Origin: Oscillospiraceae bacterium
GTDB lineage: Bacteria; Bacillota; Clostridia; Oscillospirales; Oscillospiraceae
Direction: 5' to 3'
NCBI GenBank assembly: GCA_022846095.1
Contig: AP025583.1
Location: forward strand, 4,241,279-4,305,278
Length of the DNA: 64,000 nucleotides
Shown: positions 7,929 to 15,164 of the stretch, in pieces
How the letters are laid out: each line of letters starts with the position of its first letter
Position numbering within the stretch: position 1 is the stretch's first letter
Program-made: the position numbers and the translations under genes
The notes under the pieces: model-generated
The model's database searches: none
What the model was told of the DNA's origin: nothing
The model's input: the letters and a program-made list of their open reading frames with translations, nothing else

Positions 7929-8411
7929 ATGCTGTATGCGCTGCTGATTGTCCTGCTGGTGGTGATTGACCAGGTGGTCAAGTTCCTGGTCCGGGCCAAT
8001 ATCCCCCTGGGCCAGTACGTGCCCTTCATCCCCCACGTGATGGACCTGACCTACTGGCGCAACACCGGGGCCGCCTTCTCCCTGTTCAGCCGCCACACCT
8101 GGATTCTGACCATCGTCTCCCTGGTTGTGGCGGTGGTCATCGCCGGGGCCCTGGTGAAAAAGGTGGTGTCCCACCCCTTTGGCGTGACCGCGCTCTCGGT
8201 GGTGCTGGCGGGGGCCGTGGGCAACCTCATCGACCGGCTGTTCTTCGGCTACGTCACCGACATGTTCGCCACCACCTTCATGAACTTCGCCATCTTCAAC
8301 GTGGCCGACATCTGCGTGGTGCTGGGCGGCATCGCCACGGTGATTTACGTGCTGTTTTTCTACGAAAAATACGAGAAGAAGGGGAAGTGCGATGACGCCC
8401 CTGCTGCTTGA
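7929..8411 (+). CDS. lspA: Lipoprotein signal peptidase (signal peptidase II)
   Basis: This 160-residue inner-membrane aspartyl protease removes the signal peptide from prolipoproteins after lipidation. Four membrane segments are visible. Family motifs are present in order: VVIDQVVK, NTGAAFS, GAVGNLIDR, YVTDMF and FNVADICV; the last two carry the catalytic aspartates. ATG 7929 fits both the family start and the AAGGAG at 7911-7916; the longer open frame would run through the upstream regulator gene. The end overlaps the start of the pseudouridine synthase gene by 20 bases, the standard lspA-rluD arrangement, so the two are co-translated. Confidence 0.96.
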   Translation: MLYALLIVLLVVIDQVVKFLVRANIPLGQYVPFIPHVMDLTYWRNTGAAFSLFSRHTWILTIVSLVVAVVIAGALVKKVVSHPFGVTALSVVLAGAVGNLIDRLFFGYVTDMFATTFMNFAIFNVADICVVLGGIATVIYVLFFYEKYEKKGKCDDAPAA

Positions 8412-9303
8412 GGCCGACCGGGCGGGGGAGCGGTGCGACCAGCTCCTCTCCCGGCTGCTGCCCGGGCTGACCCGCTCGGCGGCCCAGCGGCTGCTGGAGG
8501 AGGGGGCGGTCACCCTGAACGGCGCGGCGGTGAAGAAGAACTACCGCGCCGCCCCCGGGGACGTGCTGCGGGTCGTCCTGCCCGACCTCGCCCCGGTGGA
8601 CCTGATCGCCCAGGACATCCCTCTGGACGTGGCCTATGAGGACGACGACGTGATTGTGGTCAACAAGCCCGTGGGCATGGTGGTCCACCCGGCGGCGGGC
8701 CACCCGGACGGCACGCTGGTCAACGCGCTGCTCTTCCACTGCGGGGACAGCCTGTCGGGTATCAACGGGGAGGTGCGCCCCGGCATCGTCCACCGCATCG
8801 ACCGGGACACCTCGGGGCTTATCATCGCGGCGAAAAACGACTTCGCCCATGTCTGCCTGGCCGCGCAGCTCCAGGACCACTCCCTGTACCGGGAATACGA
8901 GGCGGTGTGCGCGGGCAACCTAAAGGAGGATTCCGGCACGGTGGACGCGCCCATCGCCCGCCACCGCACCGACCGCAAAAAGATGGCGGTGGACCCCCAG
9001 GGCCGCGCCGCCGTGACCCACTATACGGTGCTGGAGCGCTTCGGCGCCGCCACCCACATCCGGTGCCGGCTGGAGACCGGGCGCACCCACCAGATCCGGG
9101 TGCACCTGGCCCACCTGGGCCACCCCCTGCTGGGGGACACGGTGTACGGGGCCAAGCGCCCCTACCCGGGCCTTGCCGGCCAGTGCTTGCACGCGCGCAG
9201 GCTCTCCTTTGTGCATCCCCGCTCGGGGGAGCGGGTCACGGTGGAGTGCCCGCTTCCCGCCTGGTTCGATCAGGTATTGACAAAGCTGCGGAAAACGGTA
9301 TAG
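8392..9303 (+). CDS. RluA/RluD family pseudouridine synthase
   Basis: This 303-residue protein isomerises uridine to pseudouridine in rRNA (the exact site is not predictable). An S4 RNA-binding domain occupies about residues 12-75. The catalytic motif HRIDRDTSGLIIAAKN near residue 140 holds the essential aspartate, and GRTHQIRVHLAHLGHPLLGD near residue 230 is the RluA family signature. It overlaps lspA by 20 bases, as in most Firmicutes, where the gene is called rluD or ylyB. The TPP riboswitch of the next operon begins 30 bases after its stop. Confidence 0.94.
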   Translation: MTPLLLEADRAGERCDQLLSRLLPGLTRSAAQRLLEEGAVTLNGAAVKKNYRAAPGDVLRVVLPDLAPVDLIAQDIPLDVAYEDDDVIVVNKPVGMVVHPAAGHPDGTLVNALLFHCGDSLSGINGEVRPGIVHRIDRDTSGLIIAAKNDFAHVCLAAQLQDHSLYREYEAVCAGNLKEDSGTVDAPIARHRTDRKKMAVDPQGRAAVTHYTVLERFGAATHIRCRLETGRTHQIRVHLAHLGHPLLGDTVYGAKRPYPGLAGQCLHARRLSFVHPRSGERVTVECPLPAWFDQVLTKLRKTV

Positions 9304-9332
9304 AATTGTTCTGGCCGTAGGACAAATCGAAT

Positions 9333-9426
9333 AGCAGGGGCGCTGGATGCAATTCCGGCTGAGATTGGGGCGAATCGCCGCCCCAGGTCCCTTGAACCTG
9401 ATCCGGGTAATGCCGGCGTAGGAAGA
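9333..9426 (+). promoter_or_regulatory. TPP (THI element) riboswitch
   Basis: The conserved core is easy to read: GGCTGAGA around 9357-9364 and CCTTGAACCTGATCCGGGTA followed by ATGCCGGCGTAGGAA at its 3' side. These bind the pyrimidine and the pyrophosphate of thiamine pyrophosphate. The expression platform lies in 9427-9520, where an 8-bp inverted repeat GTACCGCA/TGCGGTAC is visible, without a clear T-run. Control of translation or an unusual terminator are both possible. The gene controlled is a thiamine transporter, which agrees. Confidence 0.93.
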
Positions 9427-9522
9427 TGATTCGACTAAAAGAACGTCGTTTCTTTCGTACCGCATTGCGCTATTTCCCGGTTTGCGCTGCGGTACATCTC
9501 ATTTTCAGGAGGAAAAGAAACG

Positions 9523-10107
9523 ATGGAATCCACAAAAACCGCAACCCGCCCCTCGTCCCGCATCGCCGTGCGCGCCCTGTGCGAGGGGGCGCTCTTCATC
9601 GCCGTCGCGCAGATCCTGGGCTACCTCAAGCTCTTCCACCTGCCCTGGGGCGGCTCCCTGTCCCTGATGATGCTGCCCATCCTGCTGTACGCCGTGCGCT
9701 GGGGCGTGGGCCCCGGCCTGCTCTCCGGGCTGATCCTGGGCGTGCTCCAGTTCATGCTGGACGGCGGCATCGCCATCGGCTGGCAGTCCATCATCGGTGA
9801 CTATCTGATTGCCTGCATGCTGCTGGGCCTGGCGGGCGTGTTCCGCGGGCGGAGCTGGGGCGTGTTCGCCGGCGTGGTGCTGGGCTGCATCGGGCGCTTC
9901 GTCTCCATCTATATCACCGGCGCCACGCTGTGGGCGGTGTACATGCCCGAGCAGTTTTTCGGCATGACCATGACCTCCCCCTGGTTCTACTCCTTCCTCT
10001 ACAACGGCTTTGTCGTGGGCGGCAGCATGGTGCTTTGCCTGATCGTTACCGCCCTTCTCTTTAAGCCCCTGAAAAAATACTTCCTGGGGCAGGATATTCG
10101 GAAATAA
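9523..10107 (+). CDS. thiT: Energy-coupled thiamine transporter ThiT
   Basis: This 194-residue membrane protein has about six hydrophobic segments and is the substrate-binding S component of an ECF vitamin transporter. Family marks include LPWGGSLSLMMLPIL near residue 45 and the ISIYITGA-like segment VSIYITGATLWAVY near residue 125. It captures thiamine and needs the shared EcfA/A'/T energising module, which is not in this window. ATG 9523 has AGGAGGAAAAG upstream. The TPP riboswitch upstream would shut expression down when thiamine is plentiful. Confidence 0.95.
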   Translation: MESTKTATRPSSRIAVRALCEGALFIAVAQILGYLKLFHLPWGGSLSLMMLPILLYAVRWGVGPGLLSGLILGVLQFMLDGGIAIGWQSIIGDYLIACMLLGLAGVFRGRSWGVFAGVVLGCIGRFVSIYITGATLWAVYMPEQFFGMTMTSPWFYSFLYNGFVVGGSMVLCLIVTALLFKPLKKYFLGQDIRK

Positions 10108-10118
10108 GGTGATCTTTA

Positions 10119-10925
10119 TTGGGTAAATTCGACGGCGTGCTGCTGGCAAGCGACTTTGACGACACGCTCTACGCCAGCACTATGGAGGTCTCGGCGGAGA
10201 ATTGCCGGGCCATCGAATACTTCACGGGGGAGGGCGGCTGGTTCACGGTCGCCACCGGGCGGGCCCATCCCACCTTCGCCCCCCACGCCGCCGACGCGCC
10301 CATCAACTGCCCCGTGGTGCTCTCCAACGGCTCCGGGCTCTATGATTTTCAGCAAAACCGGATGATCTGCGAGACCTTCCTGCCGGATCGGGCCAGGGAC
10401 GACCTGGCCGAGGTGGCCGGGGCCATCCCGGAGCTGGGCTTTGAGGCCTACCACGGGGACGACATCTACCTCCACAACCCCAACCAGGTCACCTGGAACC
10501 ACCTCAGCCGGGCGGGCTGCCGGGGCACCGAGTGCCCCATCGGGGAAATGCCCCTGCCCTGGAGCAAGGTCATCCTCCAGCAGCGCCGGGAGGTGCTGGA
10601 GCGGGTGCGGGCATACTTGCTCGAGCGCTGGGCGGAGCACTACGAGGTCATCTTCTCCAACGCCGTGCTCCTGGAGCTCACCCGGAAGGGGAGCAGCAAG
10701 GGGGGCATGGTGCTCAGGCTGGCCCAGTACCTGGGGGTGGATCCCGCCCACATCTACTGCGTGGGGGACAACGAGAACGACATCCCCATGCTGGCCATCT
10801 CCGCCATCCCCTTCGCGCCCGCCAACTGCGCCCGGATCGTCAAGGACTGGGGGCCCCGGCTGGTGCGCTCCTGCGACGAGAGCTGCATCGCGGAGATCAT
10901 TGAGATATTGGATAAAAGGTATTGA
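10119..10925 (+). CDS. HAD superfamily hydrolase, Cof-type
   Basis: This 268-residue phosphatase belongs to the IIB (Cof) subfamily. Motif I is LLASDFDDTLY (nucleophile and acid-base aspartates), a lysine of motif III lies in the GSSKGGM segment, and motif IV is VGDNENDIPML. Substrates of this group are usually sugar or cofactor phosphates. I use the TTG at 10119, which gives MGKFDGVLLASDFDD directly and follows AAGGTGATC. It starts 11 bases after thiT and probably shares the riboswitch-controlled message. A role in thiamine or pyridoxal phosphate metabolism is tempting but unproven. Confidence 0.88.
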   Translation: MGKFDGVLLASDFDDTLYASTMEVSAENCRAIEYFTGEGGWFTVATGRAHPTFAPHAADAPINCPVVLSNGSGLYDFQQNRMICETFLPDRARDDLAEVAGAIPELGFEAYHGDDIYLHNPNQVTWNHLSRAGCRGTECPIGEMPLPWSKVILQQRREVLERVRAYLLERWAEHYEVIFSNAVLLELTRKGSSKGGMVLRLAQYLGVDPAHIYCVGDNENDIPMLAISAIPFAPANCARIVKDWGPRLVRSCDESCIAEIIEILDKRY

Positions 10926-10930
10926 TACAC

Positions 10931-10966
10931 AAAGGGCGGGAACCGTGAGGTTCCCGCCCTTTCTTG
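10931..10966 (+). terminator. Terminator of the thiT-HAD operon
   Basis: A 14-bp stem AAAGGGCGGGAACC with its complement around the loop GTGA (10931-10962) is followed by CTT. The stem ends in an A/T-rich base, allowing use on either strand. Confidence 0.75.
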
Positions 10967-10990
10967 GTCTAAAAACGACGCCATGAGGGT

Positions 10991-11106
10991 GGACGGGCGA
11001 TTCGTGAATCGCCCCTACGGGCCTGGAGCGGTGGGCCGATGTGGGCATCGGCCCTTACGAGCGCCAAGCGCTGTATGGGGCATGGCAGTACGAGCGGCCT
11101 TTTAGG
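10991..11106. repeat. Composite intergenic repeat, partial copy
   Basis: It contains the GGGCGATTCGTGAATCGCCC palindrome, then the CGGGCCTGGAGCGGTGGGCCG / GTGGGCATCGGCCC part, then the start of the long module (CGCCAAGCGCTGTATGGGGC) up to a truncation near 11106. The fuller version is at 14600-15025. Confidence 0.8.
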
Positions 11107-11119
11107 AGACGGCGCGTAT

Positions 11120-11689
11120 TTACACAAAGATCTCCCACAGCCCCAGCACCACCAGCAGCGCCCCGGACAGGGGCAGGGCGTACCGCCCCAGCACCCGCCC
11201 GGCCACCCGGCGGCCCAGCAGGCGGCCCAGGGGGAGGGCGGCCAGGGTGATGAGGAAATTCCCCGCCGAGGCGGAAAAGACCCCCAGCCCCGCCATCCCG
11301 GCGGCCACGCCCACCCCGGCGTTGTTCACCGCCAGGGCGGCGGCCAGGGTGACGCACCCCCACGCGCCGGGGGTGCGGCTGGGCGCGGCCTCCTCCCCGC
11401 CGCCCTTGTCCGGGTGGCGGAGGTAGTCCAGCAGGAACCAGCCCCCGATGCCCGCCATGACCAGCCCGCCCAGGGCGTCCGCCGCCCCGGCGGGCAGCAG
11501 GCCGGAGGCCGCGTCCCCCAGGGCCAGCGAGAGCCAGGTGACGGCGGTGGTCACCGCGGCGATGACCAGGGTGCCCCCCAGCGAGATATGTACGCCCTTG
11601 ACCTCAAAGCCCATGGAGAGCAGGATCGTGTCCAGATTGCAGGCCAGGCAGAATAAAAAGACGGCCCAAACGGCCGTAAGCACTTCCAT
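11120..11689 (-). CDS. MntP/YtaF-like membrane protein
   Basis: This 189-residue protein has about six membrane segments. It resembles the MntP (manganese efflux) and YtaF (sporulation membrane) families: an N-terminal CNLDTILLSMGFEVKG segment with a membrane-embedded aspartate, and a second repeat LAAALAVNNAGVGVAAGMAG near residue 115. In MntP the second repeat normally also carries an aspartate; here it reads VNNAGVG, closer to YtaF. A transport role is likely, the ion uncertain. It is a single minus-strand gene with a promoter not clearly identifiable. Confidence 0.75.
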   Translation of the reverse strand: MEVLTAVWAVFLFCLACNLDTILLSMGFEVKGVHISLGGTLVIAAVTTAVTWLSLALGDAASGLLPAGAADALGGLVMAGIGGWFLLDYLRHPDKGGGEEAAPSRTPGAWGCVTLAAALAVNNAGVGVAAGMAGLGVFSASAGNFLITLAALPLGRLLGRRVAGRVLGRYALPLSGALLVVLGLWEIFV

Positions 11690-11809
11690 AGCACGCCTCC
11701 TTTTCCGCCCATCCTATGCGGCGGGGGAAAAGGGGGTGCGGGGGTGGCGTTCGCGCCCCGCATATGGTATAATATTTTAATACAGTTTGTACGGAAACAG
11801 GAGGAAATT

Positions 11810-12394
11810 ATGAGCGCAAGAGAGGAATTTATCGAGCTTTACCGGGAGCATATCCACCGGGAGGGCGCGGACGCCCTGCTGGATTACTTAGAGAACAAGA
11901 GCGACTTTTTCTCCGCCCCCGCCTCGGCCAAGTTCCACGGCTCCTACGCCGGGGGCCTGTGCGACCACAGCGTGAACGTGTACCACTGTCTGACGGACTA
12001 CCTGGAGCGCACCCGCGTGCAGGAGCTCTACGGCCTGGAGTACCCGCCCGAGAGCGTGGCGGTGTCCGCGCTGCTCCACGACGTGTGCAAGATCGGCTGC
12101 TACAAGGCGGGCTCCCGCAACGTGAAGGGCCCGGACGGCAAGTGGCAGGCCGTGCCCACCTTCTTCTACGAGGATAAGCTGCCCTACGGCCACGGGGAGA
12201 AGTCGGTCTACATCCTCAGCGGCTTCATGCGCCTCACCCGGGAGGAGGCCATGGCCATCCGCTGGCATATGGGCTTCTCCGGCAATGAGGACAGCCGCCT
12301 GGTGGGGCAGGCCCTCCAGCAGTACCCCCTGGCCTTCGCCCTCAGCGTAGCCGACATGGAGGCCACTTATTTCCTGGAAAATGAAGAAGCGTAG
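11810..12394 (+). CDS. HD domain hydrolase
   Basis: This 194-residue protein has the HD metal-dependent phosphohydrolase pattern: GGLCDHSVNVYHC (first histidine, near residue 48), ALLHDVCKIG (the HD pair, near residue 88), then GHGEKSVYIL and IRWHMGF with further histidines. Members hydrolyse nucleotides or related phosphoesters. A TATAAT lies at 11768-11773 and GGAGG just before ATG 11810. A MATE gene starts 38 bases downstream, likely in the same operon. The substrate is not predictable. Confidence 0.85.
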   Translation: MSAREEFIELYREHIHREGADALLDYLENKSDFFSAPASAKFHGSYAGGLCDHSVNVYHCLTDYLERTRVQELYGLEYPPESVAVSALLHDVCKIGCYKAGSRNVKGPDGKWQAVPTFFYEDKLPYGHGEKSVYILSGFMRLTREEAMAIRWHMGFSGNEDSRLVGQALQQYPLAFALSVADMEATYFLENEEA

Positions 12395-12432
12395 GGCGGG
12401 GGCCTCTCCCCGCCGCCAAGGAGGCAGTACGT

Positions 12433-13827
12433 TTGGCAAAGCACAATAACGACCTGGGCAGCGATAGCGTCGGAGCGCTGCTGGTGAAGCTGGCCATGCC
12501 CGCCATCGCGGCCCAGCTGATTAACGCCCTTTACAACATCGTGGACCGCATGTACATCGGGCACATCGAAGGGGTGGGGGACGTGGCCCTCACCGGGCTG
12601 GGGGTGTGCTTCCCGGTGCTGATGTTCATCTCCGCCCTGTCCTCCCTGGTGGGCATGGGGGGCGGCTCCCGGGCCGCCATCCGCATGGGGGAGGGCAAGC
12701 AGGAGCTGGCCAATGAGATTTTGGGCAACTGCGCCGCCATGCTGGTGGTCATCTCGGTGGTGGTGACGGTGGTCTTTCAGATCTGGAAGGAGCCCATGCT
12801 CTTCCTCTTCGGGGCCAGCGAGAACACCATCGGCTACGCCACCAGCTATCTGGGCATCTACCTGTGGGGCACCATTTTCGTGCAGATCGCCCTGGGCCTG
12901 AACAGCTTTATCACCACCCAGGGCTTCTCCACCTTCTCCATGATCACCGTGGTGGTGGGGGCGGTGACCAACATCGTGCTGGACCCCATCTTCATCTTCG
13001 GCTTCAACATGGGGGTGAAGGGCGCGGCGCTGGCCACCATCATCGCCCAGGCCGTATCGGCGGTGTGGGTGCTTTCCTTCCTGCTGGGCAAGCGCACCAA
13101 GCTCAAGCTCCAGACCCGCTACCTGCGCCTGCGGGCCAAGATTCTGCTGCCCGTGGTGGCCATCGGCGTGTCCCCCTTTATCATGCAGTCCACCGAGAGC
13201 CTGGTCAACATCGCCCTCAACTCCTCCCTCAAGCACTACGGCGGCGACCTTTACGTGGGGGCCATGACCATCGGCAGCAGCGTCATGCAGGTGTTCTACA
13301 TGCCCCTGTCCGGCCTGGCCCAGGGGGCGCAGCCCATCATCGGGTACAACTTCGGCGCGGGCAAGCTGGACCGGGTGCGCAAGACCTTCAAATACCTCTT
13401 TTTCGCCGCGCTGATCCTGTCCACCGGGTTTTGGGCCCTGGTGCAGCTCTTCCCCGGCGTCTTTGTGGGCCTGTTCAACGACAAGCCCGAGCTGGTGGAC
13501 ATCGCCGTGCGGGCCCTGCGGGTGTACATGGGGTGCATGTTCATGCTGGGCATCCAGAACGCCTGCCAGCAGACCTTCGTGGCCCTGGGGCAGGCCAAGG
13601 TCTCCCTCTTCCTGGCCCTGCTGCGGAAGATTATCCTGCTGATCCCCCTGATCTATATCCTCCCCCTGATCCTGACCCACAACCAGGTCTTTGCCGTCTA
13701 CCTGGCCGAGCCGGTGGCCGACTTCCTGGCCGCCGTGGTCACCGGCCTGGTCTTTCTGCGGCGCTTCCCCCGCATCCTGGAGCGGCGGCAGGCCGAGCTG
13801 AACGGGCAGAAGGCGGAATCTTTTTAA
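12433..13827 (+). CDS. MATE family efflux transporter
   Basis: This 464-residue protein has two six-helix halves typical of MATE proteins, which exchange Na+ or H+ for cationic drugs or metabolites. The start HNNDLGSDSVGALLVKLAMP, the GMGGGSRAAIRMG loop near residue 75 and PIIGYNFGAGKLDRVR near residue 300 are characteristic. I use TTG 12433, after AAGGAGG at 12419-12425. It follows the HD gene closely. It is the first of three MATE genes in the window; they are too divergent to be recent duplicates. Confidence 0.93.
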   Translation: MAKHNNDLGSDSVGALLVKLAMPAIAAQLINALYNIVDRMYIGHIEGVGDVALTGLGVCFPVLMFISALSSLVGMGGGSRAAIRMGEGKQELANEILGNCAAMLVVISVVVTVVFQIWKEPMLFLFGASENTIGYATSYLGIYLWGTIFVQIALGLNSFITTQGFSTFSMITVVVGAVTNIVLDPIFIFGFNMGVKGAALATIIAQAVSAVWVLSFLLGKRTKLKLQTRYLRLRAKILLPVVAIGVSPFIMQSTESLVNIALNSSLKHYGGDLYVGAMTIGSSVMQVFYMPLSGLAQGAQPIIGYNFGAGKLDRVRKTFKYLFFAALILSTGFWALVQLFPGVFVGLFNDKPELVDIAVRALRVYMGCMFMLGIQNACQQTFVALGQAKVSLFLALLRKIILLIPLIYILPLILTHNQVFAVYLAEPVADFLAAVVTGLVFLRRFPRILERRQAELNGQKAESF

Positions 13828-13904
13828 TTGCTGACACGCAGCTGTCAAGTTATCTGCGGTAGGATGGCGGTACCGGCAGAGCCAAACGACTTGATAAGGA
13901 GCGT

Positions 13905-14177
13905 ATGAACATGGAAGAGAGATACTGCCAGAGCTGCGGCATGCCCATGGGGGACACCGCGGAGTTGTACGGAACCGAGGCCGACGGGAGCAGGAGCGGC
14001 GATTACTGTAAGTACTGCTATGAAAACGGGGCCTTTTTGGCCGACTGCACCATGGAGGAGATGATCGACTTCTGCGTCCCCACCATGGCCTCCGCCAACG
14101 CCGGGATGACCGGGGAACAGGCCCGCGGCATGATGCGGGAGTTTTTCCCCACCTTGAAGCGCTGGAAGAAGGCGTAA
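13905..14177 (+). CDS. Putative zinc-ribbon protein (Zn_ribbon_2 type)
   Basis: This 90-residue protein begins MNMEERYCQSCGMPMG and has a second pair, CKYC, after about 20 residues. This four-cysteine arrangement and the following helical segment (MEEMIDFCVPTM... near residue 50) match the putative zinc-ribbon family PF12674. The function is unknown; similar genes often sit near transcriptional regulators. ATG 13905 follows ATAAGGAGCG. Confidence 0.82.
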   Translation: MNMEERYCQSCGMPMGDTAELYGTEADGSRSGDYCKYCYENGAFLADCTMEEMIDFCVPTMASANAGMTGEQARGMMREFFPTLKRWKKA

Positions 14178-14224
14178 CGACGTGGGGTGAACCTCCACCA
14201 CATGTATAACATCCATCTCCACAA

Positions 14225-14270
14225 AAAGAGTACCGCCGCAAAACGCTTGTTTGCGGCGGTACTCTTTGTT
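14225..14270 (+). terminator. Terminator after the zinc-ribbon gene
   Basis: An 18-bp perfect stem (AAAGAGTACCGCCGCAAA with its complement) has a 7-base loop and ends in TTT at 14267. It would work in both directions. Confidence 0.85.
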
Positions 14271-14373
14271 CTAAGAATTTAATTCTAAAATTTTCGGCTT
14301 ATCTCTATTTCGCCTACGGGCTTATACTATATAGCCTATTGGCGTCTGGTAAAACCTTTAGAATTCCTATAAG

Positions 14374-14393
14374 CTATCGTAGATATACGATAG
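14374..14393. promoter_or_regulatory. Inverted-repeat operator before the ribbon-helix-helix gene
   Basis: Arms CTATCGTA (14374-14381) and TACGATAG (14386-14393) are perfect complements around GATA, directly ahead of the ribosome site of the next gene. The region 14281-14400 is AT-rich. It fits autoregulation by the encoded repressor. Confidence 0.6.
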
Positions 14394-14404
14394 GGGGAAG
14401 GCCG

Positions 14405-14563
14405 ATGCCAAAGACTGAGATCCAGGTTGGAATCCGGGTAACCCAGGAATTCAAGCAGCGCTTGGAACGTCAGGCGGGACGAGAGTATCGAACCATTTCC
14501 AACCTGATTATTAAAATCCTAAGCGAGTATTTGGTACAGTGTGAGCAACCAACTTTGGATTGA
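14405..14563 (+). CDS. Ribbon-helix-helix DNA-binding protein
   Basis: This 52-residue protein has a strand TEIQVGIRVTQEFKQRLERQ followed by a helical pair ending SNLIIKILSEYLV, the pattern of Arc/CopG repressors. ATG 14405 follows GGGGGAAGG. No partner toxin lies downstream: the next 450 bases are repeat sequence. It may be an orphan antitoxin or a plain repressor. It is the second such small regulator in the window, unrelated in detail to the one at 7747. Confidence 0.75.
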   Translation: MPKTEIQVGIRVTQEFKQRLERQAGREYRTISNLIIKILSEYLVQCEQPTLD

Positions 14564-14599
14564 AAAGGCCACAAATTACCGCCGTCAGGGCGGGCCGAT

Positions 14600-15025
14600 G
14601 GCGGACGGGCGATTCGTGAATCGCCCCTACGGGTCTGGAGCGGCGGGCCGATGAGGGCATCGGCCCCTACGAGTGCCAAGCGCTGTACGGGGCATGGCAG
14701 TACGTGCGGCTTTTTAGGCACTCTTTGAATCGCAACTATTTTCAAGTTACGGCGGGTTATGTGCCGCAGGGGCGGCAGCCCTATTCACAAAGGGCAAAGG
14801 CCGAACCGAGCCCTGAGCGCTATCAAATTTTGCAGATTACCTGAACCGCACCGCCGCGGGACCCCGGGTCCAGGGCCGAAGCCCTGGTTGTTTCTTCCCG
14901 GGGTTCTTTGCAACCAAAGAATCCCGCCGCCGGAGGCCGGGCCTCCAAAAAGACGGATTGCCGCGTCGGCCACGCGGGGCCTCCTCGCAATGACACGCCG
15001 CCTTTTCCGCCTTAGCTGTCTCTCT
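14600..15025. repeat. Composite intergenic repeat, full copy (B-C-A order)
   Basis: No gene is supported between 14564 and 15164. The stretch starts with the GGGCGATTCGTGAATCGCCC palindrome module (14602-14672). A long module of about 275 bases (14672-14946) follows. It has several nested hairpins, including GGAGGCCGGGCCTCC, AGGGCCGAAGCCCT and GGACCCCGGGTCC. It ends with the GATTGCCGCG...CGCAATGAC module (14951-14995) and CCGCCTT words. The same modules in inverse order are at 62980-63362 and partly at 37097-37432. Confidence 0.85.
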
Positions 15026-15088
15026 AATGCAAGCATCTTTGCACAGTCTTGTACTCGAAATACCTTTAATGTACATTTTCGTCAAATT

Positions 15089-15130
15089 GAACCGCCCCTC
15101 CCGCGCCTTACGGCGGGGAAGGGGCGGTTC
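15089..15130 (-). terminator. Probable terminator of the minus-strand MATE gene
   Basis: Arms GAACCGCCCC at 15089 and GGGGCGGTTC at 15121-15130, with a further CCCGC/GGCGGG pairing inside, are followed on the minus strand by TCAATTTG. The T-run is weak. Confidence 0.55.
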
Positions 15131-15164
15131 TCAGTTTAGTGGTACCACACGATGTACTCCAGTA

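Noticed and set aside
14759-15139. Open frame in the composite repeat
   Set aside because: The frame is not kept in the other copies of the repeat at 37.1 and 63.1 kb, and it has no ribosome site.
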